From: Mariprofundus sp. | Lineage (GTDB): Bacteria; Pseudomonadota; Zetaproteobacteria; Mariprofundales; Mariprofundaceae | NCBI GenBank assembly: GCA_021772835.1 | Contig: JAJFLE010000066.1 | Span: 1 to 53,200, forward strand | DNA length: 53,200 nt | Reading direction: 5' to 3' | Shown here: positions 47,695-53,200 of the stretch, piece by piece | How positions within the stretch are numbered: position 1 is the first letter of the stretch | Layout of the letters: each line of letters opens with the position of its first letter | The notes under the pieces: model-generated | Database searches by the model: none | The model's input: the letters and a program-made list of their open reading frames with translations, nothing else | What the model was told of the DNA's origin: nothing | Made by a program: the position numbers and the translations under genes

Positions 47695-48651
47695 ATGAGT
47701 ATCAACCTTCCCGAGTTATCCATGCAAACTGCAGAGTTACTGATGCAAAACCATGTTGTTTCCACACGTAGCCGCTGGGCTGTCTTGAAGGCGTCAGGAC
47801 CTACGGTTCGTGAATACCTTCAAGGTCAGATCACTCAGGATATGGAGAAGTTGACCAGCAGCCAGGGTATTCATGCCTGCCTGTTATCACCACAGGGTAA
47901 AGCCGTTTCTGAATTATATATATTTACAGGCCACAACGATGAACTGATTCTTCTCACGCCTGCCTCATACGCGGTCAATACAGTGGCACGCCTGCGCCAG
48001 TTTGCACTCGGCCATCAATTGCGCCTTGGTGTGGTTGAGTCGCTGGCCATCTGCTCGGTGCAGGGAACTCATGCCCACACTGTATTAAACGAATTTGCTA
48101 TTCATGAACCGGGAGAAAACTGGCTCTCCACCAGCCAGAAGACAGGTGAAGATAGCTTTGCCATTGTCATGCCCGACAGACCACGTGGTTACTGGGTTAT
48201 CAGCAGCCCTTCCAATATCGATGCTGTAATGCAGAAGCACCGGCCAGTAGCAGAGCTTGAGATGGAAGCGATGCGAATCATTCGTGGCTTCCCCGACTTC
48301 GGCGTGGAATGGGATGAAAGCATGCACCCGCTCAATGCCAACCTGATCGAATTTGATGGTGTTTCGTTTGAAAAAGGCTGTTATGTCGGCCAGGAGATCA
48401 CCGCTCGCATGAACTGGCGCGGCGGCATCAAAAAGAAACTCTACCGCGTAGCAATCAATGCTCTGCCCGAAACCATACCCTGCCCTGTGCTGACAACCGC
48501 GAAGATCGGCGAACTGAAATCGGCAGCCATTGATCATGAAAAAAACTGTGTCGGCATCGCGTTGTTGCCCGTTAAAGTCGCAGAATCGGATTCGCAACTG
48601 ACACTGGAAAATGGAGCAACTGTAAAAATCCTGGAGGCCTGTCATGCCTGA
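47695..48651 (+). CDS. ygfZ: YgfZ/GcvT-like folate-dependent iron-sulfur repair protein
   Basis: This protein of about 318 residues carries the signature FEKGCYVGQEITARMNWRG (about 220-240), in which the Cys is essential in YgfZ. It binds tetrahydrofolate and helps repair or assemble iron-sulfur enzymes under stress, so it fits a genome rich in Fe-S complexes such as Hox, Rnf and ThiC. Start is ATG 47695 (MSINLPEL) or 47686; no strong ribosome site decides. It overlaps the next gene by eight bases. Confidence 0.92.
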   Translation: MSINLPELSMQTAELLMQNHVVSTRSRWAVLKASGPTVREYLQGQITQDMEKLTSSQGIHACLLSPQGKAVSELYIFTGHNDELILLTPASYAVNTVARLRQFALGHQLRLGVVESLAICSVQGTHAHTVLNEFAIHEPGENWLSTSQKTGEDSFAIVMPDRPRGYWVISSPSNIDAVMQKHRPVAELEMEAMRIIRGFPDFGVEWDESMHPLNANLIEFDGVSFEKGCYVGQEITARMNWRGGIKKKLYRVAINALPETIPCPVLTTAKIGELKSAAIDHEKNCVGIALLPVKVAESDSQLTLENGATVKILEACHA

Positions 48652-48910
48652 TGCATTCATCTGGTATCACGCGGAAGAAAAGCTGGAATCCGAACTCATG
48701 CAATGGGTTGACGAGGTTCAGAAAAAAGCGGATGTGCAGGGAAAACTGTATGTGCGCAAAGAAAATGACACAACCACCACTTTTATGGAAAGCTATAGCG
48801 ATGTGACCAGTTCCACGATCAAACGCATCGAAAAGATGGCCTCCGAAAACCCGCTGTTTGCAGATATCGAACGCCGCTGTGAAAGTTTTGTGAGGATCGA
48901 CAAGCTCTGA
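48644..48910 (+). CDS. DUF4936-family protein
   Basis: This 88-residue protein starts MPDAFIWYHAEEKLESELMQ and ends ESFVRIDKL, the pattern of DUF4936. Function unknown. GGAGGCC lies before the ATG and it overlaps ygfZ, so a role near folate or iron-sulfur repair is possible but unproven. Confidence 0.7.
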   Translation: MPDAFIWYHAEEKLESELMQWVDEVQKKADVQGKLYVRKENDTTTTFMESYSDVTSSTIKRIEKMASENPLFADIERRCESFVRIDKL

Positions 48911-49029
48911 CCTGCATTCTTGATCAATGTGATCTCTTCTCGTCTCTAATATAATCAAACGATTGAAAAACAGATCTCCATTACAGATAAGCAGTACCAC
49001 CGACTGCGGCTTTTGATTAGGGTTCGCAC

Positions 49030-50154
49030 ATGTCTGAAATTGCCACCAACATTGCCGTTAAATTGATCCAGCGAGAGTCTGTCACACCTGATGATGGCGG
49101 CTGCCAGAATTACATGGAGTCGCTGCTTGCCCCTCTGGGCTTTGTTCGCACCAGTGTCGACACCGGCGGCATCACCAATAGTATTTACACCCGCCCGGGT
49201 GAGTTAAAAGGTAGATTGGCTTATGCAGGCCATACTGACGTGGTGCCCACCGGGCCTGTAGATGAGTGGCCGCATCCACCATTTTCCGGCCTGATTGAAC
49301 ATGGGATGCTGCACGGACGCGGCGCGCAGGACATGAAAGCAAGTATTGCCTGCTGGATTGCAGCAGTTGCAGACCTGTGTGGTGAATACACGCCGCTTCC
49401 GAGCATTCAGCTGCTGATCACCTCCGATGAGGAGGGAGATTCAATTGACGGCACGATACGTATCGTTGAGCAGCTGCAGAAGAACGGCACATTGCCCGAT
49501 GCTGTAATCGTTGGCGAACCGTCCAGCTTCAAACATGTTGGGGATACCATCCGCCGCGGTCGACGCGGTGTGGTACAGATTAAAGCTACATTTCATGGCA
49601 AACAGGGGCACTCGGCCTACCCACAGGATGCCGACAATGCCATACATCATGCGACACCTGCACTGAGCAGAGTTGCGGATATCGATTGGGGTGAGCCGGC
49701 AGATGGATTTCCACCCACCTCATGCCAGATTACCAATGTAAATGGCGGCACGGGTGCGACCAATGTCATTCCGGGTGCATGTACTGCACTGGTTGATATC
49801 CGTTATAATCCGGGCAATCATTTTGAGCAGATCAAGGCCAGTATCGAAAACGCATGTGAAGGCCATGAAAGCACGCTTGAATTTGATCATTCGGCAACTG
49901 CCTTTTCAACACCTGATGGGCCGTTCCTCGATCAGGTTTGTGCCAGCATCAAGAACGTCACCGGCATCGACACCGTACGTGATACCGGAGGCGGCACCTC
50001 TGATGGTCGTTTTTTTGCCGCAGTCGGAGTTCCGGTAGCCGAGCTGGGACTCACCAACAGTACCATCCATCAGGTAGGTGAATGTGTAGCCGTGCGTGAA
50101 CTGGCTATGCTGACAAAAATTTACACCGATATTATTGAGAATTTTGAGGTTTAA
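49030..50154 (+). CDS. dapE: Succinyl-diaminopimelate desuccinylase
   Basis: This 374-residue zinc M20 enzyme acts in the succinylase branch of lysine and diaminopimelate synthesis. Metal-site motifs YAGHTDVVPTGP, HGRGAQDMKASIA and LITSDEEGDSIDG are in order, and the last ligand region is ELGLTNSTIHQVGE. AGGG lies before the ATG. queF follows after three bases and dapF two genes on, so the cluster supplies meso-DAP for cell wall and lysine. Confidence 0.95.
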   Translation: MSEIATNIAVKLIQRESVTPDDGGCQNYMESLLAPLGFVRTSVDTGGITNSIYTRPGELKGRLAYAGHTDVVPTGPVDEWPHPPFSGLIEHGMLHGRGAQDMKASIACWIAAVADLCGEYTPLPSIQLLITSDEEGDSIDGTIRIVEQLQKNGTLPDAVIVGEPSSFKHVGDTIRRGRRGVVQIKATFHGKQGHSAYPQDADNAIHHATPALSRVADIDWGEPADGFPPTSCQITNVNGGTGATNVIPGACTALVDIRYNPGNHFEQIKASIENACEGHESTLEFDHSATAFSTPDGPFLDQVCASIKNVTGIDTVRDTGGGTSDGRFFAAVGVPVAELGLTNSTIHQVGECVAVRELAMLTKIYTDIIENFEV

Positions 50155-50157
50155 TCG

Positions 50158-50532
50158 ATGAGTGAAAAACTGGGTGCTGTCATCAACAAGCCAACACGTT
50201 ATCTGGAAACATTTGATAATCCGAATCCGGAACGCGATTACCATATTCGTATCGACTCGCCTGAGTTTACCTGCCTGTGTCCGAAAACTGGCCAGCCGGA
50301 TTTTGCCGAAATCAAACTCGATTACATACCGGATGAAGTCTGCGTAGAGCTGAAATCGCTGAAACTCTATTACTGGAGCTTCCGCGATGAAGGTCACTTT
50401 CACGAGCAAGTCACCAATATGATCGCCAATGACCTGATCAAGCTGCTTGATCCGCGTCAGATCAAGGTGACAGCTGTTTTCAATGTGCGCGGTGGCGTCT
50501 ACACCACTGTCGAAGTCGAACACAGCAAATGA
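50158..50532 (+). CDS. queF: NADPH-dependent 7-cyano-7-deazaguanine reductase (QueF, short form)
   Basis: This 124-residue short-form QueF reduces preQ0 to preQ1 in queuosine synthesis. The catalytic Cys-Asp pair is in [16 protein letters not shown], with substrate residues in [20 protein letters not shown]. It lies between dapE and dapF, three bases after the first and overlapping the second by ATGA. This is an unusual place for a tRNA-modification gene; linked expression is probable but no functional tie is known. Confidence 0.95.
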   Translation: MSEKLGAVINKPTRYLETFDNPNPERDYHIRIDSPEFTCLCPKTGQPDFAEIKLDYIPDEVCVELKSLKLYYWSFRDEGHFHEQVTNMIANDLIKLLDPRQIKVTAVFNVRGGVYTTVEVEHSK

Positions 50533-51236
50533 ACAGACTCCCGTTCACCAAAATGCAGGCACAAGGCAACGATTTCATCATCTTGAATGGCCTGAACACA
50601 GAACTGCCTGCACTGACTCAAGCCTTTGTTCGTCGCATAACAGAGCGGCGATACGGCATTGGCTGCGACCAGTTACTGGTGCTGGAAAAATCCGATGCGG
50701 CCAATGCCGCCATGCGTATTTTCAACAATGATGGCAGCGAAGCCGCCAATTGCGGCAATGGCCTGCGTTGCGTGGGTCACCTGCTTATGCAGCAGCTTGG
50801 CAAAGAGTGTGTCACCATCGCTTTGGCCGATCGCATTGTGAAGGCTGAAACTACAATCAATGGTATCTGTGTGGATATGGGTGCTGCTATTGTGAGCAAC
50901 GCCACGCCTGCACATGTCGATATTGATATTGGTAATAAACACCGTGTTTTCTTTGAAACCACCGAAAGCTTTCCAACTGATCGCAACGTTGAAATTGTCA
51001 CCGGTCAGATCGCCCACCATGTCTATATCGACATTATCGAGTGCGGTGCCGGTCATACCCCGGCATGCGGAAGTGGAGCCTGCGCTACTGCTGCAGCGAT
51101 ATGGTCCAATGAGGGCGAGGTTCGTCCGCTGACCATTGAGATGCCCGGCGGCACTGTCACCATCACAGGTTGCCCGAAAAACATCAAACTCGAAGGCCCT
51201 GTCACGCAAACTTTCGAAGGTGTGTTTTCACTATAA
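50529..51236 (+). CDS. dapF: Shortened DapF-like epimerase
   Basis: This 235-residue protein of the diaminopimelate epimerase fold has both catalytic-Cys motifs, NCGNGLRC (about 74-81) and ACGSGACAT (about 179-187). It is about 40 residues shorter than E. coli DapF. Two central segments are missing, and the substrate-site stretch reads ECGAGHTPA in place of ERGAGETQA, so the carboxylate-binding Arg and the adjacent Glu are changed to Cys and His. It may be a diverged DapF or a related amino-acid epimerase. Coupling to queF and dapE argues for DAP. Confidence 0.75.
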   Translation: MNRLPFTKMQAQGNDFIILNGLNTELPALTQAFVRRITERRYGIGCDQLLVLEKSDAANAAMRIFNNDGSEAANCGNGLRCVGHLLMQQLGKECVTIALADRIVKAETTINGICVDMGAAIVSNATPAHVDIDIGNKHRVFFETTESFPTDRNVEIVTGQIAHHVYIDIIECGAGHTPACGSGACATAAAIWSNEGEVRPLTIEMPGGTVTITGCPKNIKLEGPVTQTFEGVFSL

Positions 51237-51249
51237 GCCGAGCATCCCG

Positions 51250-51642
51250 GTGAAACGGCTCAAAGACTGGGCCGCATCATTAAAGCGGGACACCTATGCG
51301 CTGTATCTGGCTGCCCGTGACCCCCGCGTTCCCCCTTTCGCCAAATTCATCATTGCCATCATTGTCGCCTACATCCTCAGCCCGATTGACCTGATCCCGG
51401 ATTTCATTCCGCTGATTGGTTATCTTGATGATCTGCTGATTCTGCCACTGGGCATAGCCCTGGTGATCAGGATGATTCCCAAAGAGGTCTGGCAGGCCTG
51501 TCAGCAACAGGCATCAGATAAACTTACCATGCAAACGCCCTATCGCACTCAGATCGTGATTTTCATCTTGCTGATCTGGCTTATTGCCCTGACTTATATC
51601 GGTTTCATTTGCTGGCAGTGGTACAACGGTGAGCCTGCATAA
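51250..51642 (+). CDS. YkvA-family (DUF1232) membrane protein
   Basis: From GTG 51250 this 130-residue protein carries the DUF1232 core (PPFAKFIIAIIVAYILSPID, then LIPDFIPLIGYLDDLLILPL) and a C-terminal hydrophobic helix (IVIFILLIWLIALTYIGFIC). The family is widespread and uncharacterised. It follows dapF by about 13 bases on the same strand. An in-frame longer reading runs into dapF and is not supported. Confidence 0.8.
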   Translation: MKRLKDWAASLKRDTYALYLAARDPRVPPFAKFIIAIIVAYILSPIDLIPDFIPLIGYLDDLLILPLGIALVIRMIPKEVWQACQQQASDKLTMQTPYRTQIVIFILLIWLIALTYIGFICWQWYNGEPA

Positions 51643-51672
51643 CAAGTCATATCTCAAGCTGATAATTCAGGC

Positions 51673-51700
51673 TTGCATCTGACAACTTTTATCCCATAAT
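51673..51700 (+). promoter_or_regulatory. Promoter of the tRNA-Phe gene
   Basis: TTGCAT and CATAAT are 16 bases apart, followed by a GC-rich stretch (CCGGCCTCCCG) of the kind seen at stringently controlled tRNA promoters. The tRNA begins 25 bases further on. Confidence 0.45.
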
Positions 51701-51725
51701 CCGGCCTCCCGTAAGGGACGTCTGA

Positions 51726-51801
51726 GGGCAGATAGCTCAGTCGGTAGAGCAGTGGACTGAAAATCCACGTGTCGGGGGTTCGATTCCCTCTCTGCCCACC
51801 A
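51726..51801 (+). tRNA. tRNA-Phe (GAA), CCA encoded
   Basis: A complete 76-base cloverleaf with acceptor GGGCAGA paired to TCTGCCC, D-arm GCTCAGTCGGTAGAGC, anticodon arm GTGGACTGAAAATCCAC with GAA, T-loop TTCGATT and encoded CCA. The P4-type integrase starting 190 bases downstream suggests its 3' end is the insertion site of an integrative element. Confidence 0.97.
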
Positions 51802-51826
51802 CAAAAGCATCTCAGGATGCACCAAG

Positions 51827-51861
51827 AAAGCCAGTAAGCCTTGTGTTTGCTGGCTTTTTTA
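51827..51861 (+). terminator. Terminator after tRNA-Phe
   Basis: AAAGCCAG and CTGGCTTTTTT pair around a loop of about 15 bases, ending in a T tract. Confidence 0.7.
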
Positions 51862-51992
51862 TTTGCCATTCATTCCACATTGTCCCAATATGTTTCCTTA
51901 TATACCAACAATTAGTTGGTAAATCTGTTGGTATTAATTTTTTCATCTGCACTAACAATGAAAAAGTACCAACAAAATAGGAGAGGCTACCA

Positions 51993-53093
51993 ATGGCAAA
52001 AAGAAAGCTCCTGACAGATAAAGACATCAAAGCAGCCAAACCAGAAGCAGGTAAAAGGCAATACAAACTCGTTGATCACGGCGGACTCTATCTTTTAGTT
52101 AGACAAAACAAGCATGCCATCGGAAAATATTGGAGACTGGCATATAGATTTGGGCACAAACAAAAAGACCTCGCGCTTGGAACTTACCCTCAGGTCTCCT
52201 TAAAAGAGGCGCGAGATAAAGCGCGCGATGCTAAAAAGCTATTAGAAAAAAATATTGACCCCTCCCAACAGAAGAAAGAAGACAAACAAGCTGCAATCCA
52301 ACAGCAATTTCAAAATGAAGCAGATAGCTACACCTTTGAAGCCGTGGCAAGAGAGTGGTATGAACACAATTTAGATGGTTGGTCAGACAATACAGAGAAA
52401 ACAATACTAAGCAGACTAGAAAGATACATGTTTTCTAGAGTCGGAAATATTCCAATCAACAAAGTAACAAAGTTTCAGCTTGCAGATGCAATTAAAGCCA
52501 TCACAAAGACTGGGAAAAATGACACTGCCAAAAAAGTAACCCAAATGACTCGGAATATTCTTCAACATGCATTTAGCAATGGGCTTATAGAAAGCATCCC
52601 ACTGGGAGAGACAAAGGCTCTTGTTAAGAAGAAGCAAAAAAATCACCTGCCCGCAATTATAGATCCTAAAGAGGTTGGAGCCCTACTCCGAAGCATTGAT
52701 GCCTACCAAGGAACATTTGTTGTATGCTGCGCTCTTAAACTCTTGCCATATGTGGCGCTGCGATCAGGTGAACTGCGAGAAGCCAAGTGGGCAGAATTTG
52801 ACTTTGAGAATGCTCTTTGGACAGTTCCTGCCATGCAACTTAAGCAAGACAAAGCCAAAAAACTAAATCCAGAAAACTTTCACTTAGTGCCACTAAGTAA
52901 ACAGGCAATTGTAATCCTTCAAGAGCTTAAAGGTCTGACCGGTTTAGGTAACCACGCATTTCCCAATGTACGAGGTGATCATCGCCCTATGAGTGGGAAT
53001 ACAATAAACAGTGCATTAGCTTCCATGGGGTACAAAGATGAAATGGTTGGACATGGCTTTGTAGTGGTCAACAAAATTTGGCCACGTTATTAG
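51993..53093 (+). pseudogene. P4-type tyrosine integrase, interrupted near its active site by an IS3-family element
   Basis: The frame starts at ATG 51993 with AGGAG upstream, opens MAKRKLLTDKDIKAAKPEAG (DUF4102 arm domain), then SAM-like and catalytic domains. Arg I is in YVALRSGELREAKWAEFD (about 250). At GHGF (about residue 356) the sequence should continue into the HGFR box and later the catalytic Tyr. Instead the IS3-family end begins at 53060 and the last ten residues (VVVNKIWPRY) come from it. The protein lacks the second Arg, His and Tyr and cannot recombine. The remaining element lies beyond the window. Confidence 0.9.
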
Positions 53094-53200
53094 AGTTTTT
53101 CCAAAATTGCCGTTCAGCAATATTTGGAGTCAACCCATCATTATGTCGGTGAGGTCTTATCTGGCTGTAATAACCAATGATATAATCCCACACAGACCGT
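53060..53200. mobile_element. 3' end of an IS3-family element, cut by window edge
   Basis: Begins TGTAGTGGTCAACAAAATTT, followed by GGCCAC, the terminal inverted repeat type seen on IS3-family elements. The transposase OrfB ends inside it on the minus strand. It is inserted in the integrase gene. Confidence 0.8.
53068..53199 (-). CDS. IS3-family transposase OrfB, C-terminal fragment
   Basis: 43 codons on the minus strand ending at TGA 53070-53068. YIIGYYSQIRPHRHNDGLTP and AERQFWKNSN match the usual OrfB C-terminus (rve integrase core: 'YN..RPH...GG..P'). The rest lies outside the window. Confidence 0.85.
   Translation of the reverse strand, partial: RSVWDYIIGYYSQIRPHRHNDGLTPNIAERQFWKNSNNVAKFC

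Noticed and set aside
51030-51070. Frameshift as the cause of the odd ECGAGHT stretch in DapF
   Set aside because: The frame is continuous and the second catalytic motif follows correctly, so substitutions, not a shift, explain it.

Overview
The window is a piece of a Gram-negative proteobacterial chromosome. It carries c-type cytochrome, PilZ and GGDEF signalling, PilT/PilU-type pilus ATPase, RnfABCDGE, PepN, HrpA, YgfZ, ThiC, DapE and DapF genes, with compact ATGA- or TGATG-coupled operons. A soluble NAD-coupled [NiFe] hydrogenase (hoxFUYH), a SulP-type anion/bicarbonate transporter, an Rnf complex and a haem-c sensor diguanylate cyclase together suggest a chemolithoautotroph, and a zetaproteobacterial iron or hydrogen oxidiser is my best guess. 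That is an inference from gene content; no marker gene in the window proves it.

Layout. 1-1.7 kb is an accessory edge: the 5' end of an IS256-family element, a 5' half of a tRNA gene, a TIR-domain defence-type protein and a short coupled ORF that looks like a decayed partner. 1.7-5.1 kb holds a zinc-ribbon membrane protein, an NfeD-stomatin pair, an Ala/Glu/Pro-rich lipoprotein and two PilZ proteins. 5.1-11.7 kb has pepN and hrpA, divergently arranged. 11.7-13.6 kb is a SulP transporter followed by a decayed second copy of the hrpA 3' end, which marks it as an insertion. 13.6-19.2 kb is the hydrogenase operon hoxF-(39-codon ORF)-hoxU-hoxY-hoxH-(small ORF)-hoxW, followed by a secreted monohaem cytochrome c, a YeeN-type regulator and a P-type cation ATPase. 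23.7-31.9 kb, on the minus strand, is rnfABCDGE running through a small membrane protein and a MIF-type tautomerase into def, fmt and an alpha/beta hydrolase. 32-33.7 kb has an EF-hand protein, a DUF3616 protein and a YbeD protein. 33.9-36.1 kb is a DUF4238-like gene split cleanly by an IS4-family element. 36.1-51.6 kb is mostly housekeeping: a SPOR protein, aroK, a pilU-like gene, a haem GGDEF protein, an MglA-like GTPase, a DUF748/AsmA-like protein, tsaE, a CBS protein, thiC, ygfZ and dapE-queF-dapF. 51.7-53.2 kb starts an integrated element at a tRNA-Phe gene, whose P4-type integrase is cut by an IS3-family element.

How the parts work together. HoxFUYH would reduce NAD with H2 (or the reverse), and Rnf would couple NADH, ferredoxin and an ion gradient, so the two machines share the same low-potential electron pool. 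The SulP transporter may feed carbon fixation. Two PilZ receptors, a diguanylate cyclase and a pilus retraction ATPase form a surface-behaviour theme, although they are not in one operon.

Main points for a second look: the translationally coupled 39-codon ORF inside hoxFU; the hrpA-tail scar beside sulP; two copies of an inverted-repeat element inside operons; the small membrane protein and tautomerase fused by overlapping codons to rnf; a shortened DapF with altered substrate-site residues; and the two cleanly readable transposon interruptions. No CRISPR array, rRNA or replication origin was seen.
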